From Candidatus Iainarchaeum sp. (GTDB taxonomy: Archaea; Iainarchaeota; Iainarchaeia; Iainarchaeales; JAXPJC01), in the NCBI GenBank assembly GCA_018304445.1, contig JAGVWD010000022.1, forward strand, positions 1 to 12,514: a stretch of DNA of 12,514 nt. Direction: 5' to 3'. The notes beneath the pieces are model-generated. The model did not search any database, had not been told where the DNA came from, and saw only the letters and a program-made list of their open reading frames with translations. Shown here one piece after another: positions 5,286-12,514 of the stretch. Position 1 is the first letter of the stretch. Each line of letters begins with the position of its first letter. A program made the position numbers and the translations under genes.

Positions 5286-6662
5286 ATGCAGAGAATAAAT
5301 TTTTGGGGCGTATTTGCCATATTGCTGATTGTTTCTTTTTATGTTGTAATTGCCGGGGATGAGGATTGCGACAGCTGTTACAGCGCGCCTGTGATGACTG
5401 CAAAGTTCTTTGTTGTTGGAATGCTCTTTGTTGGCGCTGCATTTTATTATTCAAGGGCATGGGCAAGTGCTGATTCATTAATTTACAGGATTGCAAGGCA
5501 GCCAATTTCTCCAGCAGGCTACTGCACTGATGGGATGCCTGCGCAGGTTTATGGGGCAATAAAGGCAGGGGGCGGGCTGTTGGAAAGCCCCTATATGAAA
5601 GCGCCGTGCGTTTTTTACCATTACATAAAGGAGCAGTTCGTGAAGACCAAGGACAGTTCCCATTGGGAAGTGATTGAGAACAAGTCGGATTTTATTGGCT
5701 TTGATGTTGCTGACAAATCAGGAAGCATTGGAATAAGCCTGAGGAATATTGACTCCGTTCTGGGGGGCTATAAGCTGCCAAAAATTAAGGGAAACAGATT
5801 CATAGATTATTCCAACAGCGAAGTTGATGCAATAAAGTTATGCTTCCATGCGCCGGTAGCGGAAGAAAAGCAGGGAATAATCTTCAGGCACAGGGCAGAA
5901 TGCAGGGTATCCGAATACGCCCTGACAGAAGGACAAAATGTGTTTGTGAACGGCTGGGTTTATTCGGAGGATGGAAGGAAATTAATTGCAGAGCATGAGG
6001 AAACCCCGCTCATAATAAGCAGGAAAACAAAGGAAGCTTACTTGGAGGATTTTGCAAAAGGCGACAATTTCTTTTATACATCAAATTTCATTTTTTTAAT
6101 CGGCGGCGCAATTCTTTTTCTCCTGGCAAATTACCTGTTCAAAATCCCTTTTGAGTATGTAATAATTATTTTCCTTATTGTCCTTTTCAGGATAATTTAC
6201 AGCATATACAACAGGATTGTGGCGCTTCTCCAGCGCTGCAGGAATTCCGAAAGCCAGATAATGATTGAGCTGAAGAGAAGGAATGATTTGGTTCCAATGC
6301 TGGAGAATATCGCAAAGGCATATGCGAAATATGAAAAAACGCTTATGGAGCTCATAGCAAACATGAGGGCGGGAATCAGGGGGGAGGAGTTCGGCCAAAA
6401 ATTCAGCAGCTATCTTGAAAATGAGGGGAAAACAAAAACGCTTTTCGGAATAATTGAGAACTACCCAAAGCTGAGGGCAAATGAGGTGTTTCTGGATTTT
6501 GCCTACAGGCTTAAGATCATAGAAGACAACATTGCATACTTCAGGGGATTTTACAACAAAACAGTGCTGAAGTACAACACGCTCATAATGCAGTTCCCGT
6601 TCATTGTAATAGCAAAAGTTTTCCGCTGCAGAGAAAAGGAATTCCTGAAAGCAATTGAATGA
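5286..6662 (+). CDS. GIDE-LemA membrane fusion protein
   Basis: A 458-residue membrane protein. Residues ~7-23 and ~39-56 form two membrane helices joined by a short loop with a CDSC pair (C28, C31). Residues ~65-255 match the GIDE/BAM domain of the MUL1 (MULAN) family and its prokaryotic relatives, with stretches such as GAIKAGGGLLESPYMKAPC and VNGWVYSEDGRKLI. There is no RING finger, so ubiquitin-ligase activity is not implied. Two further membrane helices lie at ~265-283 and ~290-311. Residues ~300-456 are a LemA domain: LKRRNDLVPMLENIAKAYAKYEK near the start, ENYPKLRANEVFLDF in the middle, and FYNKTVLKYNTLIMQFP near the end, a helical-bundle family of unknown role. GIDE-LemA fusions are known in prokaryotes, function unresolved. 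The start is ATG 5286, preceded by GGCGGGATGA; an AT-rich CTTAAATAGG lies about 40 nt upstream. Confidence 0.88.
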   Translation: MQRINFWGVFAILLIVSFYVVIAGDEDCDSCYSAPVMTAKFFVVGMLFVGAAFYYSRAWASADSLIYRIARQPISPAGYCTDGMPAQVYGAIKAGGGLLESPYMKAPCVFYHYIKEQFVKTKDSSHWEVIENKSDFIGFDVADKSGSIGISLRNIDSVLGGYKLPKIKGNRFIDYSNSEVDAIKLCFHAPVAEEKQGIIFRHRAECRVSEYALTEGQNVFVNGWVYSEDGRKLIAEHEETPLIISRKTKEAYLEDFAKGDNFFYTSNFIFLIGGAILFLLANYLFKIPFEYVIIIFLIVLFRIIYSIYNRIVALLQRCRNSESQIMIELKRRNDLVPMLENIAKAYAKYEKTLMELIANMRAGIRGEEFGQKFSSYLENEGKTKTLFGIIENYPKLRANEVFLDFAYRLKIIEDNIAYFRGFYNKTVLKYNTLIMQFPFIVIAKVFRCREKEFLKAIE

Positions 6663-6675
6663 GCGCAATTGAATA

Positions 6676-6714
6676 AATAAATTGTAATTTTTATTTTTGT
6701 TAATTGGTTTTTTT
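6676..6714 (+). terminator. T-rich tract after the GIDE-LemA gene
   Basis: Two T-runs (TTTTTATTTTTG near 6688-6699 and TTTTTTTG near 6708-6715) follow the stop codon closely without a GC hairpin, the usual form of an archaeal transcription end. Confidence 0.45.
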
Positions 6715-6726
6715 GCAACAGAAAAG

Positions 6727-6736
6727 TATTTAAATA
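6727..6736 (+). promoter_or_regulatory. TATA box of the surface protein gene
   Basis: TATTTAAATA, preceded by purine-rich GAAAAG (BRE-like), fits an archaeal promoter. A start site about 25 nt downstream would give a leader of roughly 30 nt containing GTGGGGAAG ahead of the ATG at 6792. Confidence 0.6.
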
Positions 6737-6791
6737 CAATAGCCCTATTAATTAAAGAAATTCAAGATTGTATTAATGTGGGGAAGTATAA

Positions 6792-9700
6792 ATGGGGAGT
6801 TTCAGCAGATTTGCAATTCTGTCAGCGCTTCTAATTATTGCGTTGAGCTATGCAAGCGCTGCATTCAACGGAACCTTTGACACTGTTGATGCGAATTATT
6901 ACACTGCTGATGCGAATGTAAACATCCGCGGGGTAAGCTTTGACCCTGATGGTTTGGGAGACATGAATATAGTGTTTGTTATTGTTGATGCCAACAGGAC
7001 CTTGAATGTCACAACTGATGACATAAACTATTGGGGCGGAAGGGATTTGAACATCCTAGATAACAATGCCGATGGCAATAATGTAACAGCGGGAAGTGCC
7101 CAATTATGTGATGAAAATGTTTTTGCCCCCGGGGACTTAAATGCGCAGAATGACTCAAACAACTTTGCTGTTAAAGGCGATTTGAACAGCGACTTAAATG
7201 GTGTTTCTTACAAGGCAAGCGGAAAATTCGCAGGCTATTATGTGCAGGCGCGAAGGGCAATAAGCGCAACATGCATTGGAAATCCTGCTGTTTCATTTGA
7301 TGTTAATTTTGTATTGCCGAAGTGGATAAAGCCCGGATTCAAGTTTGTTTATGCTTACAGGCTGAAAAAGATTCAGAGCAGCGGTCTTGTAGATACAAAT
7401 TACACAGGCAATTACCTTACAGACATAAACTATGATGCCGGCAGGATACAAATGAATACGCCTATTTATATTACTCCATATATAACTGTCCTGCGCCAGG
7501 ATTCAGGCGGCAGGGTTTCAGGGCTTTTAAGGCCATTTGGCTCAAGGTCTGACAATAATGTTATGCTCCGCGGAGTCGGCTTCCCAAGGGATGCAAACGT
7601 ATGGATAGGCTGGAAGCAGTGGACGGGCGCAGGATATGTGAGAAAGGATATTAACATGAGGGCCGATGGGAATGGAAGCGTTTACGACTGGAATACCAAG
7701 GCTGATTATAATACCGGAGGCACTGACCAGAACAAAGGCATAGTGGCAAGGGACAATAATGGAACACTTGTGCACATTGACACAAATGACACAAACGGAT
7801 TTGTGCCTGAAACCAGGGGAAATACAAATTGGGGCTTTTACAGGAATGGGCGTAATAGCGTTGTAAGGACAGGGGGCTTTGATGTAAATATATTTGTGCC
7901 TGCGGATGCAACAATAGGCGGGCCTTATGGGGACGTAATTGATGTGAACTACGCATACTCGGGCACAAGCGCTGCAAATCCCGGATCAGGGGTAATAGAC
8001 ATAAATGATGCATTTATGGGCGGGATGGATTCAAACTTCCACGCATTCCCAACAGTTACAATTACTGAAACAGACCAGAATGTTGTTGTTGGAATTACTG
8101 CAGGGGGATTAACAACAAGCGGCAGCGCAGCAACGTGCTCAACTACAACAATTGCACAATACATAACCATCTCGCAGGCAATGCGCGACGGAAACATTTC
8201 AGACATGAATTCTGTCTGTAATTTGGTAATTAGCATGGCTGATGCGAATATTGCGATGAATTCAGGCGTAAATATGGGCCAAGGCCCGACAAGAAGCTAT
8301 GACAGCGACATGAATGGAAGGCAGGGGCAGGCAAGCATAGACACAACAGACATGCCTGAATTTGCAATTGATGCAAATATTACCCTCCTTAATGTGCGCA
8401 GCCCCTCAGGGCAGATGCCTGTGCTTGCAAGGGACGGCTTCAGGTGCCCGGTGCAATTCTGCAAGAACAGGGATAACACAACCCCTGTGAGCGCGAGCTC
8501 GCAGGATGTTTACGGGCAGCTTACATGGGTATGGAATTCAGTTACAAGGGACGGAAACATATTCTTCAGGGTAAGCACCTTCTCAACCTATGGAACTGTT
8601 ACATTTGATGCAAATATTGTTTCCCCGAACGGCGGCACAACAATTTACAGGAAAGCAGATGGAAACATACTGATAACATTCAATTTCCAGGACACAAATG
8701 AATCAAGGGACAGGAGAAGGGCGGCGCTCTACTACTCTGACAACAACACCACAGGCTACAAATTAATTGTTGATGACACAAACATACTTGATTTCCTCAA
8801 TAACACAGGGGTAGATGGAAACATCAGCTGTGCGGACTCAGATCTAAACCTTGCGAAAATACAGGTGTGCTCATACTCCTGGGATGCAAATGTTCCTGCA
8901 GGAGTGTACTGGATTGACCTTAATGTCATGGACTGGAATTACGCGAACTACTTGATTGATTCCTCTGACAACAATGTAATTATCAATACGCCGAAGATAA
9001 GCGTTCTATCGCCAGCCGCATTGGTTAATGGCAGCGGCACTCTTGGGGATGGAATGACAGACACAAACCTTGTATTTACTATAGATTTGAACATGCGCTA
9101 TGACTTCAACTTAAACAACATAAACACAAACAGAATGTCCAACATGAACAAATTCACTGTATTTATTGATGTTGACAACAACAGAAATAACGGAATTGAC
9201 GCAAACCTCTACGATGCAAACAGGGCAAGGTTCCTTGTTGATCTGAACCTGGACGCAAACGTTACCCAGCCAACATTCTGCAATACCCGCGGAAATGGCG
9301 GCCTTGACGGCAATGTAGGGCCTGGCACCGATGGCAATTCATCGGACATGAACTGCAGCTTTGATGTCAATATGTCTGTTGCACAGGTCGGGGGCAGGAC
9401 TGGAAGGGTAAAGGGAGAGTATTATGTTGGAGTTGACACGAATAATTTCGGGGCGGTTTACACTGCAAGGACTGTGTTTATTGAGGATAGGAGGCCAACA
9501 GCAACAATATACAGGCCTCTTGATGCGACATCATACATTACCGGCACTTACAGGATTGATTTCAATGTGAATGATGCGGATTGGTATGACTACAACAAGT
9601 CAGATGGGAACTTCCTCTTGGCAGACATTTACTATGACACCGACAACAACCTCTTCAATGGCTATGGCACGCTTATAACAAATGATTTGAATCTTGCAAC

Positions 9701-11078
9701 AAGGGCAAACTGCAAGCAGGACACTAACTTGGCGGACCAGAACAGCGCAGTTGATGCCAACTGCTCATACAGCTGGGACACTAGCGCATTGGCTGATGGC
9801 AATTACAATATTGTAATTGATTTGAACGAGAACAAAGTAGGGGGAACAATTGCAACTGATGCAAATGTCAGCCAGTTCAGCTTCCAGGTTGACAATTCAG
9901 CGCCAACTGCAAGCATCACATATCCAACAATTGATGGGGCGACAGTAACTTCGCAAATCATAATGACCTATGGGGGCTCAGACAGCCAGAGCGGAATAAA
10001 AACTTTCTGGGTAAGGCTTGACAGCACAGGGCTCTATACTAATAATGGGATAAATACAAGCTACACATTCTCAAGCCTTGCATGCGGAAGGCAATATACT
10101 CTTTACCTTAAATCAACGAACAATTCAGACCTGAACAGCCCGGAGAAGAGCCAGACAATCGGAACAAGCACCTGCAGCACAGGCACTAGCAGCTCAGGAC
10201 CAAGCGGCGGCGGTCCGGGACCAACAACACCTACAACCACTCCGACTGAAGAGACTGTTACAACTGACACAACACCTTATGCACCGACAGAGGATGTTAT
10301 TTCCGAGATACTTTACAATGCGTTCTCAGTTATTGCGCCTGCTGACGGAATAGAGGCCGCAATAGAAAGGGCAAAGGCTGCAGAGGACTTGAGCAATGTA
10401 ATACGCGACATACAAGTTGTTAAGAGCACTTCAACAACCAATGTAATAACTTATTATACAAACATCTCGCTGAAGGTTGAGAATCCCGGCACAAAGAATC
10501 TGGAGAATGTGAAGGTTATTGAAATCATTCCAAAGACTGTTGCATTGAGCGCGACTGAGATTACAAGCGAGTTTGCATTCAATATACTGGTTGATGATCC
10601 TGTTGTGGAGTTCACAGTTCCCTTAATCGCGCCAGGCGCAACTACAACAGTAACATACAAAGTGCAGAAGCAGATTGATTCAAATGCAATTGCCTCATAT
10701 AAGGCGCCGGTTGTAGCGGACCTGCAGGAAACTGAAGTGAGTTTGTGCGACGGCATTGATTCTGATGATTCAAACCCATGCACTGCTGATTCCTGCGACG
10801 AAACAACAGGCACAGTAAGCAATGTTGCTGTTGCTGATGGGACAGAATGCGGAACAGGAAAGGAATGCTCAGCAGGGGAATGCGTGGAAATAGCTCCTGA
10901 AGCAGAGTGCACAGAAGATGCAGATTGCGGAACAGGGGAAAGCTGCGTTGATGGGGCATGCGAAGCTGCTGAAGCGGCGGCTGCAGGGCCTGATTGGACG
11001 CTTATTGGCGGCATTGTGGTATTAATCATAATAATAGCAGGGGCAGCCTACTACTTCCTCATAATGAGAAGAAGATAG
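6792..11078 (+). CDS. Giant secreted, membrane-anchored surface protein with D-x-N array
   Basis: A 1428-residue probable cell-surface (S-layer-like or adhesin-like) protein. Residues 1-23 are a signal peptide (hydrophobic ILSALLIIALSYASA). Residues ~24-1035 are beta-type, Asn/Asp/Thr/Gly-rich, and contain about 72 D-x-N tripeptides (DAN, DLN, DTN, DGN, DVN and others), one per ~14 residues. Two related domains, at ~603-735 and ~901-1033, share a Cys pair and a CSYSWD core. Residues ~1033-1130 are Ig/fibronectin-like (VDNSAPTASITYP start), then a Gly/Pro/Thr linker (~1131-1165), a DUF11-like beta domain (~1170-1316; VENPGTKNLENVKVIEIIP), a 10-Cys segment (~1318-1392; CTADSCDETTGT, CGTGKECSAGEC), one membrane helix (~1402-1424) and a final RRR. 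Many N-x-S/T sequons suggest N-glycosylation. No enzymatic motif is visible. The ATG follows GTGGGGAAG. D-x-N side chains could bind Ca2+ or form Asx turns; this is inference. Confidence 0.9.
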   Translation: MGSFSRFAILSALLIIALSYASAAFNGTFDTVDANYYTADANVNIRGVSFDPDGLGDMNIVFVIVDANRTLNVTTDDINYWGGRDLNILDNNADGNNVTAGSAQLCDENVFAPGDLNAQNDSNNFAVKGDLNSDLNGVSYKASGKFAGYYVQARRAISATCIGNPAVSFDVNFVLPKWIKPGFKFVYAYRLKKIQSSGLVDTNYTGNYLTDINYDAGRIQMNTPIYITPYITVLRQDSGGRVSGLLRPFGSRSDNNVMLRGVGFPRDANVWIGWKQWTGAGYVRKDINMRADGNGSVYDWNTKADYNTGGTDQNKGIVARDNNGTLVHIDTNDTNGFVPETRGNTNWGFYRNGRNSVVRTGGFDVNIFVPADATIGGPYGDVIDVNYAYSGTSAANPGSGVIDINDAFMGGMDSNFHAFPTVTITETDQNVVVGITAGGLTTSGSAATCSTTTIAQYITISQAMRDGNISDMNSVCNLVISMADANIAMNSGVNMGQGPTRSYDSDMNGRQGQASIDTTDMPEFAIDANITLLNVRSPSGQMPVLARDGFRCPVQFCKNRDNTTPVSASSQDVYGQLTWVWNSVTRDGNIFFRVSTFSTYGTVTFDANIVSPNGGTTIYRKADGNILITFNFQDTNESRDRRRAALYYSDNNTTGYKLIVDDTNILDFLNNTGVDGNISCADSDLNLAKIQVCSYSWDANVPAGVYWIDLNVMDWNYANYLIDSSDNNVIINTPKISVLSPAALVNGSGTLGDGMTDTNLVFTIDLNMRYDFNLNNINTNRMSNMNKFTVFIDVDNNRNNGIDANLYDANRARFLVDLNLDANVTQPTFCNTRGNGGLDGNVGPGTDGNSSDMNCSFDVNMSVAQVGGRTGRVKGEYYVGVDTNNFGAVYTARTVFIEDRRPTATIYRPLDATSYITGTYRIDFNVNDADWYDYNKSDGNFLLADIYYDTDNNLFNGYGTLITNDLNLATRANCKQDTNLADQNSAVDANCSYSWDTSALADGNYNIVIDLNENKVGGTIATDANVSQFSFQVDNSAPTASITYPTIDGATVTSQIIMTYGGSDSQSGIKTFWVRLDSTGLYTNNGINTSYTFSSLACGRQYTLYLKSTNNSDLNSPEKSQTIGTSTCSTGTSSSGPSGGGPGPTTPTTTPTEETVTTDTTPYAPTEDVISEILYNAFSVIAPADGIEAAIERAKAAEDLSNVIRDIQVVKSTSTTNVITYYTNISLKVENPGTKNLENVKVIEIIPKTVALSATEITSEFAFNILVDDPVVEFTVPLIAPGATTTVTYKVQKQIDSNAIASYKAPVVADLQETEVSLCDGIDSDDSNPCTADSCDETTGTVSNVAVADGTECGTGKECSAGECVEIAPEAECTEDADCGTGESCVDGACEAAEAAAAGPDWTLIGGIVVLIIIIAGAAYYFLIMRRR

Positions 11079-11259
11079 AAACCCCTTCTCTTTCTTTTTA
11101 TTTTCATATTGCTGTACTCTGAGCGTGTGGCATGTTGATGCTACATAACACAACAGCCCTTATTTGTTCCTTCTTTTGATTTTTTCTGCTTCGCTGCATG
11201 CTCATGCAAAAGGTTTATTAATTCTTGCGCTCTTATATATACGACGATTGTCGTTATGT
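11079..11259. promoter_or_regulatory. Intergenic region: T-rich gene end, inverted repeats, promoter of the Fe-S/ATPase gene
   Basis: Directly after the surface protein gene is a pyrimidine tract (TTCTCTTTCTTTTTATTTTC, ~11086-11106) likely to end its transcript. Next come an imperfect inverted repeat TGTGGCAT-GTTG-ATGCTACA (11126-11145, one G/T pair) and a perfect one, TGCATG-CT-CATGCA (11195-11208). A TATA-like TTATATATA at 11233-11241 is followed by ACGAC-GATT-GTCGT (11241-11254) close to where transcription should begin. The last two repeats could be operators for the downstream gene. No coding potential is seen. Confidence 0.45.
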
Positions 11260-12514
11260 ATGGGGGTGTGGGTTTTGGAGCTTGTTGTTTCTGATGCATG
11301 CGATTCCTGCGGGAAATGCCTCGCTGTTTGCAGGCACAAATTGAGCAGAATTGCGCTGCTAAAATGCATGCATTGCGCCCCGGAGAAGGCAAAATGCCTT
11401 CTTGCCTGCAGGAGAAACGCAATATATGAGGTTTCCGGGGGAATATTGGCTGTTGATATGGGCAAATGCAATGGCTGCGGGGCCTGCACTGCCGCCTGCG
11501 CCCATGGCGCAATTTCTGTTGTCAACGGAAAGGCAGTTAAGTGCGACTTGTGCGCTCCCAGTGATTTCAGGATGCCCTGCATCCCCGCATGCGGTAAAAA
11601 GGCATTGAGGCTCTGCAAATTAGATTCTGAAATAGATGAAATTGAGAAAATCCTCGGCTGGCGCGTATATAAAATCGCTGATGCAGAAAAACGGGGAATT
11701 ATTGCGCAGGGGGCGAATTATGAGATAGCTGAAACAAGGGAGGGGCTTATTTACTGCATTCAGGGAATCCCCGAACTTACAAGGCAGGAGGCGCTGCTTC
11801 TAAGTTCTGTACTCTCAGAATTCCAGGAGAAAAATGAGGAGGCTGAGCCGCGCGCGCTTGAGGAAAGCCTGAGGCGCTATTGCAGGAGGAATTTCCTCGA
11901 GCTTGATTCCGAACAGCACAATTATCTGCTGAAGGTTCTGGAAATGCTTGTATTCGGATTCGGGGCGATTTCAGAATTATTAAGCAACGGGAACCTTGAG
12001 GAAATTGCGGTAATAGGGCTCGGGAAAAACAAGCCTGTTTATGTTTATGAGAGGAAATTGGGCTGGCTGAGGACGAATTTCTATTTCTGCGATGAAACAA
12101 CGCTCAAGAACCTCGTAAATAAAATGTCGCGCGCAATTGGAAGAAGGCTGAGCATGCAGACCCCGAAGCTGAATGCCGCACTTCCTTCAGGGGAGAGGAT
12201 ATGCGCCACGATTTCCCCTGTTTCAGTTTCTGGGCCAAGCCTTACAATAAGGAAATTCAGGGAAACCCCCTTTACGCCAAAGGATTTGCTTAATACGCAG
12301 ACAATTTCCGCAAGTGCGCTTTCCTTTTTGCAATTTGCGCTGCAGACTGATTGCTCGATGCTGATATGCGGAAACACGGGCTCCGGAAAAACATCAACAT
12401 TGAATGCGCTTTTCAATTTCATTCCTGAGAGCGAGCGCATAATAGTAACCGAGGAAACCCCTGAAATAAACCTGAAGCACAGGCATGTTGTGAGGCTGAA
12501 TGTTGCGGATGGCC
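11260..12514 (+). CDS. Four-cluster [4Fe-4S] ferredoxin fused to type II/IV secretion (pilus) ATPase, 3' end cut off
   Basis: 418 codons are visible and the frame is open at the window end. Residues 1-119 carry 16 Cys in four motifs: C14-C17-C20-C24, C36-C39-C46-C50, C70-C73-C76-C80 and C95-C98-C107-C111. This alternation of CxxCxxCxxxC with CxxC-x6/8-CxxxC is the pattern of four-cluster electron-transfer subunits (DmsB/HycB type). Residues ~120-230 form a helical linker. From ~240 the protein follows the CpaF/TadA/GspE-like ATPase family: LEEIAVIG...VYVYERKLGWLRTN, then TPKLNAALPSGERICATISPVS, GPSLTIRKF, Walker A GNTGSGKT at 371-378, and VTEETPEINL, the acidic box (ED in most relatives, EE here). 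Walker B lies beyond the window. The family powers pilus assembly, archaellum rotation or secretion at the inner face of the membrane. Start: ATG 11260 would be nearly leaderless; TTG 11275, six bases after GGGGGTG, is a good alternative giving MELVVSDAC. Confidence 0.9.
   Translation, partial: MGVWVLELVVSDACDSCGKCLAVCRHKLSRIALLKCMHCAPEKAKCLLACRRNAIYEVSGGILAVDMGKCNGCGACTAACAHGAISVVNGKAVKCDLCAPSDFRMPCIPACGKKALRLCKLDSEIDEIEKILGWRVYKIADAEKRGIIAQGANYEIAETREGLIYCIQGIPELTRQEALLLSSVLSEFQEKNEEAEPRALEESLRRYCRRNFLELDSEQHNYLLKVLEMLVFGFGAISELLSNGNLEEIAVIGLGKNKPVYVYERKLGWLRTNFYFCDETTLKNLVNKMSRAIGRRLSMQTPKLNAALPSGERICATISPVSVSGPSLTIRKFRETPFTPKDLLNTQTISASALSFLQFALQTDCSMLICGNTGSGKTSTLNALFNFIPESERIIVTEETPEINLKHRHVVRLNVADG

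Noticed and set aside
6096..6668. 190-codon minus-strand ORF opposite the LemA domain
   Set aside because: The plus-strand frame is a clear GIDE-LemA protein; the antisense translation has no recognisable domain.
6651..6674. Direct repeat GCAATTGAAT at 6651-6660 and 6665-6674
   Set aside because: Only two copies, straddling a stop codon in AT-rich sequence with a common word (CAATTG); no sign of an attachment site or mobile element.
10454..11029. 191-codon minus-strand ORF inside the surface protein gene
   Set aside because: It is antisense of a Thr/Ala/Gly/Val-rich coding region, giving low-complexity Ser/Thr/Pro/Val sequence with no motif.
11126..11145. Hairpin TGTGGCAT-GTTG-ATGCTACA as an intrinsic terminator or small RNA
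   Set aside because: It has no T-run directly after it, the T-rich tract lies before it, and there is no other support for an RNA gene.
11141..12440. Minus-strand ORFs of 107-138 codons opposite the Fe-S/ATPase gene
   Set aside because: They are rich in His, Pro, Ser and Cys without motifs, while the plus strand encodes an unmistakable ferredoxin-ATPase that runs off the window end.

Overview
The window looks like a chromosomal segment of an archaeon, most likely a small-genome DPANN-type lineage. Lineage is inferred and cannot be fixed from this stretch. Archaeal marks are a geranylgeranyl-reductase-family flavoprotein (ether-lipid saturation), a tRNA-Gln with A1-U72, no encoded CCA and an extra hairpin in its D-loop, T-rich rather than hairpin-type gene ends, TATA-like boxes close to start codons, frequent TTG/GTG starts, and a large D/N-rich secreted surface protein with a C-terminal membrane anchor. 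I see no transposase, integrase, CRISPR array or phage gene.

Layout. 21-1119 (minus): a coiled-coil hypothetical protein preceded by a very short DUF1616-like membrane protein. 1180-2319 (plus): geranylgeranyl reductase family protein. 2323-3171 (minus): a cis-prenyltransferase followed by tRNA-Gln(CUG). 3312-4123 (plus): a compact cluster of a Doc/Fic-like protein with a peculiar start, a 39-residue ORF with a strong Shine-Dalgarno sequence, and a DUF192 protein. 4132-4803 (minus): a multi-pass membrane protein. 4804-5052: intergenic, with a possible gene remnant on the minus strand. 5053-6662 (plus): a small zinc-binding protein, then a GIDE-LemA membrane protein. 6792-11078 (plus): a 1428-residue secreted, membrane-anchored surface protein with about 72 D-x-N tripeptides in its first ~1035 residues. 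11260-12514 (plus, cut by the window end): a protein with a four-cluster [4Fe-4S] ferredoxin domain fused to a type II/IV secretion (pilus) ATPase.

How the genes may work together. Two genes belong to isoprenoid-lipid metabolism: the reductase saturates archaeal lipid chains, and the cis-prenyltransferase makes the long polyprenyl diphosphate that, after dephosphorylation or reduction, carries glycans for N-glycosylation. The right half (GIDE-LemA protein, giant surface protein, secretion ATPase) is cell-envelope oriented. The surface protein has many N-x-S/T sequons, so the lipid-carrier enzyme could serve it; that link is inference.

The most unusual items are the ferredoxin-ATPase fusion, the D-x-N array protein, the D-loop insertion in tRNA-Gln, and the translation-start arrangement of the Doc-like gene cluster.
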